Positions 41,856-51,082 are shown, numbered from the stretch's first letter. The stretch: 64,000 nt of DNA from Vibrio sp. 14G-20 (GCF_026241515.1 NZ_JAPHPW010000001.1:186001-250000); one strand, 5' to 3'. Program-made: numbers and translations. Notes: generated from the sequence alone by a model not told the origin.

Positions 41856-43076
41856 TTATGAAAACAACTTTTTCAACCACCCTTTTTCTTCTTGCTCTGG
41901 TGGTGATAGAACATGAGACAAATCGATGATAGAGCGAGTAATTGAGCTTTTCTTTCTCGACTGAACTAACGGCTGCCCCAAATTGGCACTCTCTAGCGCC
42001 ACTTTAAAATCATTAGGCATCAGGTGGATATCGTGATTGCCCACCGCCTGCTCAATGTCTTTTAACTTAATAGAATGTCGTTTTTCGTAACGATTAAGGA
42101 TTACCTCTATTGCGTCGCTTTGTAAGCCATACTCAAACTTCAGAGACTTAATTAATCTACTTGTGTTTTTTACTGACACTAAACTCTGCTGTAAAACCAG
42201 AAGCACTTTAGTTGCTGGTGATATCGCAGATGCAAATACATGATCTAACCCTCTAGACAGGTCAATAACCACGTAAGGATAAAAGCGACGTAATATAGGA
42301 AGTAGTCGACCTATTTTCTGTGCCTGCTCGAAATCATCAGCATTATTTTCATGTTTGAAGCTTAGAACATGGAGACCCGATTCATGTTTATTTACCAAAG
42401 AACCCAGAGACATTTCATCCAAATCATTAGAACTGTTGATCGCATCCGAAACACTATAAGTGGGTGTTATATTCAAATAATCAGGTATCACGCCAAATTG
42501 AAGATCGATATCGAGTAAAAGCACTTCGTTAGGGTGCTGCGTGGCCATCTCAATGGCAGTATTTAACGCTAAGGTGGTTGCTCCCATCCCTCCTTTAGTG
42601 TTCAAGAATAAAATAAACTCACCGTAACTCGAGTTCTCAAGCTTCTCAGACGCCGTTTTCTTTAAAAGTGGAAGTAAATCGGTGAGGGTCACATTGTGAG
42701 ACAAGAAATCTGAAGCGCCTAAACGCAGTGCGATTTTTAGTGACCCATTATCACTTTCATCACCGAGCACAACCAAAGACAAGTCCTTGTCTTCTAAAGA
42801 TAAATCATACCCTTGCAACTCAACCATTTTTTGAGCCCAGTTCCCATTAGCTTCAACGAAAATAAGCTCTGGGACATCTGCACTTTTTAGGTATTCTTCA
42901 CTCATTGCCGCAAGAGAAAACGAGGTCACATGAACATTTCGGCATTTTTTTAGTTCTTGACTCATATGCGAATGAAAGGCGTCAGTGCTGTAGACTAACC
43001 AAACCTTTAGATTCGTTCTTAAACGGGCCATATCCTTATCGTTTTCATTTGGCGTTATTTTGATCGCTTCCCCCAT
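41856..43076 (-). CDS. tadZ: Tad pilus localisation protein TadZ (CpaE, MinD/ParA family)
   Basis: 406-aa protein with an N-terminal receiver-like domain (residues ~20-135) and a C-terminal ParA/MinD-type domain. The P-loop reads NTKGGMGATTLALN: the signature KGG lysine is kept, but the usual second lysine (GKT) is Ala, as often in CpaE/TadZ. LLLDIDLQFGVIPDYLN and YVVIDLSRGLDHVF follow. TadZ places the pilus machine at the pole. ATG at 43076 has AAAGGAG 8 bases upstream; a start at 43112 would overlap tadF without need. Confidence 0.9.
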   Translation of the reverse strand: MGEAIKITPNENDKDMARLRTNLKVWLVYSTDAFHSHMSQELKKCRNVHVTSFSLAAMSEEYLKSADVPELIFVEANGNWAQKMVELQGYDLSLEDKDLSLVVLGDESDNGSLKIALRLGASDFLSHNVTLTDLLPLLKKTASEKLENSSYGEFILFLNTKGGMGATTLALNTAIEMATQHPNEVLLLDIDLQFGVIPDYLNITPTYSVSDAINSSNDLDEMSLGSLVNKHESGLHVLSFKHENNADDFEQAQKIGRLLPILRRFYPYVVIDLSRGLDHVFASAISPATKVLLVLQQSLVSVKNTSRLIKSLKFEYGLQSDAIEVILNRYEKRHSIKLKDIEQAVGNHDIHLMPNDFKVALESANLGQPLVQSRKKSSITRSIIDLSHVLSPPEQEEKGWLKKLFS

Positions 43077-43102
43077 ATATTCATCTCCTTTTAAATAACC
43101 GC

Positions 43103-43600
43103 TTATGGGCATCTATTCCATATGTTAGTGCTAGTTTCAGTTTCAGGCCTCACCACTCCCAAACTTTCTGCTGGCAGTATTGTTTCAAACGCAGGGGCGG
43201 CTAAAAATCCACTATTTCCTAAAAAGCTTAGGTTACTGATTAGCTGAATGCCATAACCCGTAGCCCTAGCACGCACAAATTTAATATCACCGAAGTTCGC
43301 TTCAAAATCAGAAGCAATCTCTACCCCGCTCGCGTCTAAGTAAGCCACTTCTAAATTCGCATTAGTAAATCCAACAAGAGGAATATCATTCACCACCATT
43401 CCCGCAATATTGTCTCTATCTAGGACGTAACATACCGTCGCCAATCTAGCAGCCTTCCTAGTCGCTTCACTGACCATTTGCAGCGAAAATATATAGGCAC
43501 CCAATGCTAAAATGAGAAAAAGCAGTAGAAAAATTAGCGATGAGACCAGAGTGAACTCAATAATGGCCAGCCCTTTAATACTTCTTTTAAGCCTTATCAT
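43103..43600 (-). CDS. tadF: Tad pseudopilin-like protein TadF
   Basis: 165-aa protein with a short basic N-terminus and a single hydrophobic helix (IIEFTLVSSLIFLLLFLILA context: GLAIIEFTLVSSLIFLLLF) of the TadE/TadF type. The Glu after the cleavage region fits prepilin-peptidase processing, and the rest is periplasmic. It forms a minor pseudopilin with TadE. ATG at 43600 has GAGGG 7 bases upstream and overlaps the tadE stop by one base; GTG at 43603 is less suitable. Confidence 0.82.
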   Translation of the reverse strand: MIRLKRSIKGLAIIEFTLVSSLIFLLLFLILALGAYIFSLQMVSEATRKAARLATVCYVLDRDNIAGMVVNDIPLVGFTNANLEVAYLDASGVEIASDFEANFGDIKFVRARATGYGIQLISNLSFLGNSGFLAAPAFETILPAESLGVVRPETETSTNIWNRCP

Positions 43601-44028
43601 CACAGCACCCTCATCACAGAAGTCACACTTAATGGAACAGCAAAACTCTCATTCGAAAAAGGAATAGACAAGAAAAGTGGAACATAATCGTACGTCACAC
43701 TAACTCGTACATAACTATCGCCTGAAGGAGGGGTTACGGTCACATCCGATGTCGTCAATGAAGATAGTACAGCTGTCCCCGCACTGTTCTGACCATAGAC
43801 CACGACATTCTGAATCTCAGACGTCGGAGCGATGGTTCCACCAATGGTTCCATACACTTCACTAACCGCATAACGAGCGCCATTTTGTACTGACTTCGAT
43901 ATCACATTGTAGTGAACAAGAATATTGCCAAGCTCTAGAACTAATACTAGAAAAAACAGTAAAACAGGAGTCGCGATGACCATCTCTACAGCAGCAAACC
44001 CCTGTTGAACTTGATTAGATTGCTTCAT
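43600..44028 (-). CDS. tadE: Tad pseudopilin-like protein TadE
   Basis: 142-aa TadE-like protein: QQGFAAVEMVIATPVLLFFL gives the Gly / +5 Glu cleavage pattern and the hydrophobic helix, and QNGARYAVSEV follows it. ATG at 44028 is chosen because GGGGAG is 8 bases upstream. The stop overlaps the next ATG by one base. A minor pseudopilin of the Flp system. Confidence 0.84.
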   Translation of the reverse strand: MKQSNQVQQGFAAVEMVIATPVLLFFLVLVLELGNILVHYNVISKSVQNGARYAVSEVYGTIGGTIAPTSEIQNVVVYGQNSAGTAVLSSLTTSDVTVTPPSGDSYVRVSVTYDYVPLFLSIPFSNESFAVPLSVTSVMRVL

Positions 44029-44030
44029 GA

Positions 44031-45299
44031 TCAAGACTCCCCACTATTGGGGTCCTTATACAGAACAATCTTATAAGTCCCTTCCGTTGTCGACGTTGTA
44101 CTACCAGAGCCACCAGCAACACTGCAAGAATGGATAAACTCACCAAAAACAGCGGGTGTACCTGAGTTGTTAGTTGGTGCTTTTTGCAACAAGAAAAAAC
44201 AGCCAATTTTGTTCACGGTAAAGTCGGTTGCACCACCACTTTTACCTGAGCAATCAACCATAGGGATCGGTAAAATTCTTCGCCAAGCAACACCATTAGA
44301 TGCACACCCAGAACCACCGCTTGCTATGCAGGCGTTGGTATCTGACTCATATTGAGCATAGGTATAACTTCCGTCAGAATCGATCTCTCCCGTACTGGCA
44401 TCAATCGTGATTTCATTGGTAGGTTCTGTGGTTACATAATCTGAAGGGTAATCAGATGCCGATAAACCACCACCATAATCACCAAAACGAGTGTTTAGAC
44501 CATCGCCCGTAGGGCCAACCGTGCCACCTGGTTTGGTTGTGATATCTTCACCAATTTTAACTGGTTGGTCATAACTACCGCCTAAACCTTCTTTAACTGT
44601 TTTACCACCAGAGCCGAAATCCAATAGGTGATAATTACCATTACCCATTTCAGATAGTTTGTTATCCCCTACTTTAAGAGCATGAACGGTGCCGACTTCA
44701 TAGCCAAATACATTAACTATCTCTTCACCTGTCACATCGTGATAGCCATCTTCTGGAGCAATATCGTTATCCGAAGTGCCATCACCAATACAAACACCAA
44801 TGGGGACAACGTTATTAACTACATCTTGACCTGAGCTGGGGCCAGCAACGGCACTTGCTGATACTGCCTTATCAAGACCAAACATATGAATGAAAAATTC
44901 ATCCATCTCTAGTGCATCCACGCGAACTCGCACATAAACATCATCACTTGCACCGAACGTCGCCGTGCCAGTAAAATCCTGTGGGTCATTCGAATAATCA
45001 ATGCTTATAGAAGCGGTAGAGAAATCGATTTCTTGATTCCCTGTTGAAGCCGCCATGGCATTAAGCGCCGTACCGACCTCCGCGTCTACCGCATCTTTAT
45101 CTTTGCTGTTGTCTAATATGGTTGCGGCAGCCAGCGCTGCAGAATCAACTGCATTTTGTAAGCGCGTTTTATTTACAACCATATGGTTTATATCTATAGC
45201 TAGCGCTGAGACCGCTAGAAAAACCAACAAGGCAGCAGTAATCATCACCACAACTAAGCCTTGTTGCTTTTTAGGGCTTTGTGATACTCGATACAACAT
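44031..45299 (-). CDS. tadG: Tad pilus protein TadG
   Basis: 422-aa protein with an N-terminal transmembrane helix (GLVVVMITAALLVFLAVSAL) and the typical Tad_N continuation AIDINHMVVNKTRLQNAVDS. The remainder is a Gly/Ser/Asp-rich periplasmic domain with several Cys (VDCSGKSGG, FIHSCSVAGG). It is short for TadG and shows no recognisable von Willebrand A metal site. GGAGGT lies 6 bases before ATG, the strongest Shine-Dalgarno in the locus. Confidence 0.82.
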   Translation of the reverse strand: MLYRVSQSPKKQQGLVVVMITAALLVFLAVSALAIDINHMVVNKTRLQNAVDSAALAAATILDNSKDKDAVDAEVGTALNAMAASTGNQEIDFSTASISIDYSNDPQDFTGTATFGASDDVYVRVRVDALEMDEFFIHMFGLDKAVSASAVAGPSSGQDVVNNVVPIGVCIGDGTSDNDIAPEDGYHDVTGEEIVNVFGYEVGTVHALKVGDNKLSEMGNGNYHLLDFGSGGKTVKEGLGGSYDQPVKIGEDITTKPGGTVGPTGDGLNTRFGDYGGGLSASDYPSDYVTTEPTNEITIDASTGEIDSDGSYTYAQYESDTNACIASGGSGCASNGVAWRRILPIPMVDCSGKSGGATDFTVNKIGCFFLLQKAPTNNSGTPAVFGEFIHSCSVAGGSGSTTSTTEGTYKIVLYKDPNSGES

Positions 45300-45315
45300 G
45301 TGAGTACCTCCAGAT

Positions 45316-45567
45316 TTAGTTAAAATCTTCTAGGATCTGGCTACTACTGCTTCCGGACAGATCATTTTCACCTCTGCCAACATATCGGTCGTAACCAGCC
45401 TGCATCCGCTCCCCTGTACCATCTGGTACTTCGAGTAAATTCTCTTGGGTCGCATTAGGGTTATACGTTTGTTCTGTTTTCACTAGTGCTACGGAATGCC
45501 CTAGACGGGCATCATTAGCACAACCAACTAACACCATCACGAGAGAGACCATCATTATTCTAATCAT
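45316..45567 (-). CDS. small Tad-locus lipoprotein
   Basis: 83-aa lipoprotein: IRIMMVSLVMVLVGC is a signal peptide with lipobox Cys, then a ~65-aa polar domain (RMQAGYDRYVGRGENDLSG). ATG at 45567 has AAGGAG 6 bases upstream; upstream in-frame ATGs lack one and lie inside rcpA. It overlaps neither neighbour and lies 10 bases after rcpA. The position suggests a TadX/RcpB-like accessory of the secretin, but I do not recognise the family. Confidence 0.75.
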   Translation of the reverse strand: MIRIMMVSLVMVLVGCANDARLGHSVALVKTEQTYNPNATQENLLEVPDGTGERMQAGYDRYVGRGENDLSGSSSSQILEDFN

Positions 45568-45577
45568 ATCTATCTCC

Positions 45578-47032
45578 TTATAAATCATGACCAAATGAGC
45601 CTTCACTACCACCATCTGTTGGCGATACGGCCTGTGCCGATTGAGACTGCTCTGAAGTGGATTCGGACGGTTCAGCGATGTAAGCACTTCGACCTAATAA
45701 GTAGTATTCCAAGTCATTAGGGTCGACGAAAGCGTCCGTTGGTAGTGTCACTTTCGTGCGATCGATTGGTTTAGCAAGTCTTGGAGTCACAAGAATAACC
45801 AGTTCGGTTTCACCAGATACATACTCTTGGCTATTGAAAAGCTGGCCTAAAATCGGCACATCCCCAAAACCTGGCATCTTGTTACTGATGTCCCTAACAT
45901 TCTCACTCAACAACCCCGCAATACCGATAGTTTGGCCATCTGCTAACTCAAGTGTTGAAGATGCACTACGACGCGTAATCGGTGGAATGAAGTAAGTCGC
46001 ATTGGTAGTTCCAGGGTCAATGGTTAGCGAACTACTGTTAGCTATTTCACTGACATCAACAGCCAAATTCAGATTGATTTTTTTATCACTAAGCACCGTC
46101 GGGATAAACTTTAAACCGACCCCATATTCTTTGTATTCAATGGTAATACCGTCGTCGTCAGGCACAGGGATAGGAAATTCACCACCGGCTAAAAACTCAG
46201 CCTTGGAACCGCTTAGTGCGGTTAAGTTCGGTTCAGCCAAAACTTTCGCCACACCATTTTGTTTCGCGACATCCAATGCGAAAGTAAACAAGGTATTACT
46301 ATCGATGAAAGAGCCTAGAATGCCGTAATCAGTAGAGGTAGGAATATTGAAAATTGGAGTCGCGCCTAACACCCCCGCGGGGACTGAAGACGCCCCCCAA
46401 GAAAAGTCAGACCCACTGGTTTGGAAGAAATGGAAGTTCGCATCAAACTTTCTTACCAAGCTTCGTTGAACCTCAGCAACAGTTACCTCTAACATGACTT
46501 GTTGGGCACCACCAATAGACATTAAGTTAATAACACCTGTCGCTGCAGCTTGTTCACTTCCGCTTTCTTTTGATTCGTCAGCAGCCTGCCCCGACGAATA
46601 GGTTTCTGCGATTCGCATCGCCACATTCATTTGTTGTTGATTACTGACCTGACCACTCAGCAATAAACGATTCTGAGCACTGTGCACCTCGATAGTTTCA
46701 TCAGGAAGGAACTCATATAATTTAGCTTTGAGGCTATTAAGATCATGGGTAACCTCAATGTTAATAGACTCAATTAACTGACCTCGTGAATCCCAAGCCA
46801 TGAGGTTTGTCGCACCTAATTTTTTACCAATTAAAAACACTTCATTTGATTTTAAAATTACAATATCTAAAACTGCAGGATCACCAAGAGAAACCTTCGC
46901 CGCTTTTCCCGACAGTACTACATGCGTAGATTTATGATGTGGAACCGTGACTGTTTTTCCCGTTTGTAACGCCGCGACACTGGCCGTCGAAATACAAATC
47001 AGGCTCAAAACACACGCAATTAATATTCTCAT
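45578..47032 (-). CDS. rcpA: Tad outer-membrane secretin RcpA (CpaC)
   Basis: 484-aa secretin through which the Flp pilus crosses the outer membrane. It has a signal peptide (ILIACVLSLICISTASVAAL), an N-terminal BON/T2SS-like domain (VVLSGKAAKVSLGDPAVLDI, LGATNLMAWDSRGQLIES), and the C-terminal secretin core with VAKVLAEPNLTALSGSKAEF, FLAGGEFPIPV and LVILVTPRLAKPI. The start has GAGGTG 4 bases upstream. Confidence 0.94.
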   Translation of the reverse strand: MRILIACVLSLICISTASVAALQTGKTVTVPHHKSTHVVLSGKAAKVSLGDPAVLDIVILKSNEVFLIGKKLGATNLMAWDSRGQLIESINIEVTHDLNSLKAKLYEFLPDETIEVHSAQNRLLLSGQVSNQQQMNVAMRIAETYSSGQAADESKESGSEQAAATGVINLMSIGGAQQVMLEVTVAEVQRSLVRKFDANFHFFQTSGSDFSWGASSVPAGVLGATPIFNIPTSTDYGILGSFIDSNTLFTFALDVAKQNGVAKVLAEPNLTALSGSKAEFLAGGEFPIPVPDDDGITIEYKEYGVGLKFIPTVLSDKKINLNLAVDVSEIANSSSLTIDPGTTNATYFIPPITRRSASSTLELADGQTIGIAGLLSENVRDISNKMPGFGDVPILGQLFNSQEYVSGETELVILVTPRLAKPIDRTKVTLPTDAFVDPNDLEYYLLGRSAYIAEPSESTSEQSQSAQAVSPTDGGSEGSFGHDL

Positions 47033-47040
47033 ATTTCACC

Positions 47041-47790
47041 TCAATCCTTGACGCGCACATTAGATGTTTCTGTGCCTTTGATAATGGTGACACTTGGTCT
47101 AGGCACATATCGACGAACCACTTTTTTCTCAACTTCATGTGGGTTTCTCAAAGTCAGCTGAATACTGCCTTTACTTTTAGCCGTGAGAAGTTTCTCGGCC
47201 TCTTTCGGCGTCATCTCAAGTGTTACCGCACGAACGATAATCGGACTGTTTTCTTTGGTTCTGGCTGTTTGGTCAACCGCCAACACCTTAATGTCTTTTA
47301 ATACTGTTTGAGTCGCCGCAGAATTTTTTCCGTAAGAAACGGTATTGAGAATATCAACCTTATTACCCGGCAATAAGAAACCTGCCACACCAATAACATC
47401 ATCCACTCGAATCGTCACTGCTCGCTTGTTCTCAGGAATAAGTGCCGCAAGTGTCGAACCTTCACCGGGAACGGTAAAACGTAACTTGTGAAGTACCTCT
47501 CCGGCATAGATAGTATTCGCAACAACCTTGCCAATTAGCTCCGCTTTATCCGAGTAGTTATTTTCATTAATCCAATCAACTTCCATCAATCTTGTGGTTA
47601 AGAACTGCTCCTCGATAATAGTTCCGGCTTCTATTTCTTGAGACGCCACAACAACGGGGTGACGCTCTATCGTTTCAACTTCAACGGTTGGCTGAACTTG
47701 ATCATCCATCCATTGCTTAGCAAAAAATACAGCCGCTAAGCCGAATACTACGGACAGTAAAAACAGTAGGAAAACTTGACTCTTATTCAT
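47041..47790 (-). CDS. rcpC: Tad pilus assembly protein RcpC (CpaB)
   Basis: 249-aa periplasmic protein with an N-terminal anchor (SQVFLLFLLSVVFGLAAVFF) followed by an SAF/CpaB domain: VVASQEIEAGTIIEEQFLTT and AVTIRVDDVIGVAGFLLPGN. It likely bridges the secretin to the inner-membrane complex. ATG at 47790 puts the membrane segment at the very N-terminus; the start overlaps the AAA+ gene by 8 bases. Confidence 0.9.
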   Translation of the reverse strand: MNKSQVFLLFLLSVVFGLAAVFFAKQWMDDQVQPTVEVETIERHPVVVASQEIEAGTIIEEQFLTTRLMEVDWINENNYSDKAELIGKVVANTIYAGEVLHKLRFTVPGEGSTLAALIPENKRAVTIRVDDVIGVAGFLLPGNKVDILNTVSYGKNSAATQTVLKDIKVLAVDQTARTKENSPIIVRAVTLEMTPKEAEKLLTAKSKGSIQLTLRNPHEVEKKVVRRYVPRPSVTIIKGTETSNVRVKD

Positions 47791-49132
47791 TATTCTCTTC
47801 CTCGTGTCCATCAGAGGTAAAATAAACTTCCCATGCCATGGAAAGAATATCGAATGTGATAACAGGTGGGAGTTGCTCAAACGAAAGAATGTCTTTGCTT
47901 ATACCAACGAGATCTTTCGGTAAACATGGGAAAAGTGGCACTTTCAAAAGCGTGTGCATTTGAGACAAACGCTCAAAAAAACCGTCTTGAAGCTCTACCT
48001 CTTTATCAGCAACGACGCTCATCCATAAAGCTTCATAATCTCGCTGATTAAGTGGCTTGAATTCAATCTTGTAACCTAAACGACGTAAAAAGGCAGGATC
48101 GCTTATTTTCTTAGGGTTTAGATTGGTAGAAAAGGCAAGAGTTAATACAAATGGCATCGTTATCTGCTGGCCATTAGGCAGCGACAAATAGTCGAATGAG
48201 TACTCCATCGGTACAATCCAACGGTTAAGAAGCGCATCTACCGGCATGGGCTGACGACCAAGGTCATCAATGATAAAGATCCCATTGTTTGCCATCATTT
48301 GAACTGGTGCTAACCAGACTCGACTATTTTCTGAATGATTCACTTCAAGCATATCCATTGTCAGTTCCCCCCCAACTTGGATATTTGGTCTTTCACAATT
48401 AAGCCAACGCTTGTCGTATTGATCTTTGAGGGAGATACTTTGATCGCTGCCGTTGTTATCCAACGGTTTGTGATGTTGCGCCGAGAACACCTTGATAATG
48501 TTACCTAATGCATAGACTGCATAGGGAATAAATACAGATGTGTGCAAAGCATTCACAATACGGCTTGCGACAAATGTTTTACCCGTCCCTGCATGCCCAT
48601 ACAGCAACAACGCACGTCCAGAATTGATTGCAGGCCCCAATACCGAAATCATTTTGTCGACACCATATACATCATCCAGTGCAGCCTCAACATGCGGCCG
48701 AGTCACTAGCTCTGCTCTCAGGTCTTGTTGTTTTACCACGTCACTATATTGAGTGAGTGAAACAGGTGCGGGACCTAAATAAGCATCACGTTTAAAGGCA
48801 AGATCAGCTTCTTCAAGTCCTTTCTCAGAAAGGGAATAACGGACATGACTGTGAGATGCAGATGAAAGAGTAAGATCTGTTGCGGGTTGGAAAACTTCGA
48901 TGAGTGATTTTTTTCTTAAAACGGCCAAAGCACTTTCAACAATATGTGTCACGACACACAAATAGTTAGAAAGCTCTAAAACATCCGACTTTGGATAAGC
49001 TGACAAGTGCTTAAGAACAAGGTTTTCGACAACAACTTCAGGAACTCCCAGCATCTCAATAGATGTAGGTACACTTGGCGCTGAAATTTGAGGCTTCAAA
49101 GTTGTTGGAGCAGTACGCCCTATAATATCCAT
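47783..49132 (-). CDS. AAA+ ATPase of the Tad locus
   Basis: 449-aa cytosolic protein with a probable winged-helix N-terminal half (VLELSNYLCVVTHIVESALA, VRYSLSEKGLEEADLAFKRD) and an AAA+ module. Walker A GHAGTGKT is at residues 179-186 and Walker B GIFIIDDLGRQ near 284-294. Sensor-1-like LAFSTNLNP and an arginine-finger candidate in DPAFLRRLGYKIEF follow. It is not one of the classical tad genes. It lies between tadV and rcpC and is translationally coupled to rcpC. The role could be a chaperone or remodelling ATPase of pilus assembly. Confidence 0.78.
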   Translation of the reverse strand: MDIIGRTAPTTLKPQISAPSVPTSIEMLGVPEVVVENLVLKHLSAYPKSDVLELSNYLCVVTHIVESALAVLRKKSLIEVFQPATDLTLSSASHSHVRYSLSEKGLEEADLAFKRDAYLGPAPVSLTQYSDVVKQQDLRAELVTRPHVEAALDDVYGVDKMISVLGPAINSGRALLLYGHAGTGKTFVASRIVNALHTSVFIPYAVYALGNIIKVFSAQHHKPLDNNGSDQSISLKDQYDKRWLNCERPNIQVGGELTMDMLEVNHSENSRVWLAPVQMMANNGIFIIDDLGRQPMPVDALLNRWIVPMEYSFDYLSLPNGQQITMPFVLTLAFSTNLNPKKISDPAFLRRLGYKIEFKPLNQRDYEALWMSVVADKEVELQDGFFERLSQMHTLLKVPLFPCLPKDLVGISKDILSFEQLPPVITFDILSMAWEVYFTSDGHEEENNE

Positions 49133-49169
49133 ATATTATTCCTCTCCACAAAGCTTACCAACAACAGCT

Positions 49170-49700
49170 TTAATTAAAATAGCTATACATCGCTAATCCT
49201 ATGACAACAGAGGGGGCAAAAGGCATTGTCACTTTATTTAAGTATCGATTATGAAAACTATCATCTTTATTTTCTACTGGTGAAACACCACCCAATAAAA
49301 TAAGTTTATTTTGAAAATAACCTTTGACACTGACACTACTCGAGTTAGCATAGTTATACAGCAAATAAAAAGTCCCGATCATCCCGGAAGCAAGTAAAAT
49401 AAAGTACGATGCATCAAGTATTTGTCCCCACCCAAGATACAATCCCACAACACCCAATAACTTCACATCACCTGCAGACATCGCTCTCATAAAATACAAA
49501 AGCAAACCAAACCCAAAAAGTACGACAAACCCTGCTAATGAAGACAGGAAAAAATCCAACGTATAATTGCTATCAAACATTGACAAAAAATAAACAAACA
49601 AAAGAAGAGTCAATATTTTATTAGGTATACGATGCTTCTCAACATCGTATACCGAAACTGCAATTAGTAACGCCCAAAAAGCAGAAGGCTCATTAATCAT
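49170..49700 (-). CDS. tadV: Flp prepilin peptidase TadV (CpaA)
   Basis: 176-aa inner-membrane aspartic peptidase that cleaves and possibly methylates Flp prepilins. The two active-site Asp residues are D19 in VYDVEKHRIPN and D78 in MSAGDVKLLG, the latter in the GxGD-like context. It is short because it lacks the N-terminal methyltransferase-like domain of PilD, as usual for TadV. It lies 10 bases after flp2 on the same strand. Confidence 0.92.
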   Translation of the reverse strand: MINEPSAFWALLIAVSVYDVEKHRIPNKILTLLLFVYFLSMFDSNYTLDFFLSSLAGFVVLFGFGLLLYFMRAMSAGDVKLLGVVGLYLGWGQILDASYFILLASGMIGTFYLLYNYANSSSVSVKGYFQNKLILLGGVSPVENKDDSFHNRYLNKVTMPFAPSVVIGLAMYSYFN

Positions 49701-49709
49701 ATTTTCTAT

Positions 49710-49862
49710 TTATACACTCGATATAATACTCTGGAACTTACTAAGTAAGGCTGTTGCCATTCCAGAAAAAACGAACCCAACAGCAAGAACAAGTGAAGCA
49801 GCACCAATCACGTATTCGACCGTAGTAAGCCCTTTTTGCTGTCTTACTCTTTTCTTATCCAT
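49710..49862 (-). CDS. Flp-family prepilin 2
   Basis: 50-aa prepilin. MDKKRVRQQKG is the leader, with predicted cleavage after G11 to leave LTTVEYVIGAAS, where Glu at +5 and Tyr at +6 are Flp hallmarks; a hydrophobic helix makes up the rest. It is shorter than Flp1 and the Shine-Dalgarno (GGTTGATACTATC) is weak, so expression may be lower. A minor or alternative pilin. Confidence 0.85.
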   Translation of the reverse strand: MDKKRVRQQKGLTTVEYVIGAASLVLAVGFVFSGMATALLSKFQSIISSV

Positions 49863-49869
49863 GATAGTA

Positions 49870-50061
49870 TCAACCACCCGAAGTGGTAGTACCAACATTA
49901 GCAACAATAGTGTTTAATTTATTTGCCAGTGTATTTCCTAAACCTGAGAATACAGTTGTTAGACCTAATACCAATAATGCTGCACCGATTACGTACTCGA
50001 TAACAGTCAACCCTTCTTCATCTTTCATGAATTCTTTACAATTATTCAAAAACTTATCCAT
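49870..50061 (-). CDS. flp: Flp-family major prepilin 1
   Basis: 63-aa Flp prepilin. The leader ends at G17 (KDEEG), followed by LTVIEYVIGAALLVLGL with Glu +5 and Tyr +6, then a polar tail NKLNTIVANVGTTTSGG. The strong Shine-Dalgarno AAGGAGAGG 5-6 bases before ATG and the first position in the operon suggest it is the major pilin. It is divergent from the AraC-family gene across 194 bases. Confidence 0.92.
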   Translation of the reverse strand: MDKFLNNCKEFMKDEEGLTVIEYVIGAALLVLGLTTVFSGLGNTLANKLNTIVANVGTTTSGG

Positions 50062-50255
50062 GATAACCTCTCCTTGATTTACGTATCAGGCTTTGTTTAC
50101 CTGTAAAGTAAATCTAGAGGTGAGTCACACATTCGGTTAGGATTTTTTTGCCATTCACTTGCACTTTTTTGTGGTACTTCTAATCTAATTATTACAAATA
50201 GTAATTTATCTATTTTTAAACTTACAATTGAATATGAAATAGAGTTGGTATTTAT

Positions 50256-50999
50256 ATGAAAGTAGTAACACCTTTATTGTCAGATAATAATAGTGATTTT
50301 AACGCTGTTATTATCAATAAAATAAGCCACTACTTTCCTATTGAAAACTTTGGACAAGATATATCTATAATCAGTAACTTAGATGTAAGGTTAGTGTTTT
50401 TTATATTGAATAAGCCAGATAAACTTCAACTACTTACAATGGCTTTGGCTATTTGTGAGAACCTAAATAAAAGAATAGTTATTATTTGCTCAAAACCGTT
50501 ACCTAATATCGTTCGAAATCATAAGAATATATTCTTTACTATCGAAACAAACAGTAAACATCTGACCAGTACATTCGAAGAACTTAAGACTAAAACGCAA
50601 CATATCTTCGATCCTCACTTCGATCTCGACCGAGATACCAACAACAATAATCAACTACCTGCAAAGTTGTTTACCTCTGAAGTCGTTAACTTTGTTATGG
50701 ACAACATCAACAAAGAGATAAGAGAAACAGAGATCGCTGAAAAATGCCATTGTTCAACCACCTACTTTTCTAAGAAGTTTCATCTACACTTTGGAGTAAG
50801 CTTTAGAGACTTTGTGTGCGATAAACGAATCTTATTAGCCAAGAAGTTAATCGAAGCCGATACCGAATCAAAAATCGCTGTCATTTCTTATCAATGTGGA
50901 TACAAGGATGTGTCGTATTTTTCAAGAATCTTTAAGAAAAGGACGGGAGTAACGCCCGCAAGTTACAGACGTGCCTGCACGGATAACAGAAAACGCTAA
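50256..50999 (+). CDS. AraC-family regulator, divergent from the tad locus
   Basis: 247-aa protein with a C-terminal AraC/XylS DNA-binding domain (residues ~145-245): EIRETEIAEKCHCSTTYFSK and VSYFSRIFKKRTGVTPASYR are its two helix-turn-helices. The N-terminal ~120 residues (IISNLDVRLVFFILNKPDKL) are not a cupin and look like a degenerate receiver-type fold. The gene is AT-rich compared with its neighbours. It is divergent from flp1, so a candidate regulator of the Tad pili, unproven. Confidence 0.82.
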   Translation: MKVVTPLLSDNNSDFNAVIINKISHYFPIENFGQDISIISNLDVRLVFFILNKPDKLQLLTMALAICENLNKRIVIICSKPLPNIVRNHKNIFFTIETNSKHLTSTFEELKTKTQHIFDPHFDLDRDTNNNNQLPAKLFTSEVVNFVMDNINKEIRETEIAEKCHCSTTYFSKKFHLHFGVSFRDFVCDKRILLAKKLIEADTESKIAVISYQCGYKDVSYFSRIFKKRTGVTPASYRRACTDNRKR

Positions 51000-51082
51000 T
51001 TTTACTCCCTAAAAGAAAAAATCATGGTACATTTAACATGATTTTAACAAAAATAACTTAGCGAAAAACATGGAGTTAGACA

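Noticed and set aside
43077..43112. Longer TadZ beginning inside the tadF end
   Set aside because: The downstream ATG has a near-perfect AAAGGAG and the extra residues are not family-like.
50062..50255. Sigma-54 promoter (TGGCA-type) before flp1
   Set aside because: A TGGCA is present but no GC element at the required spacing.
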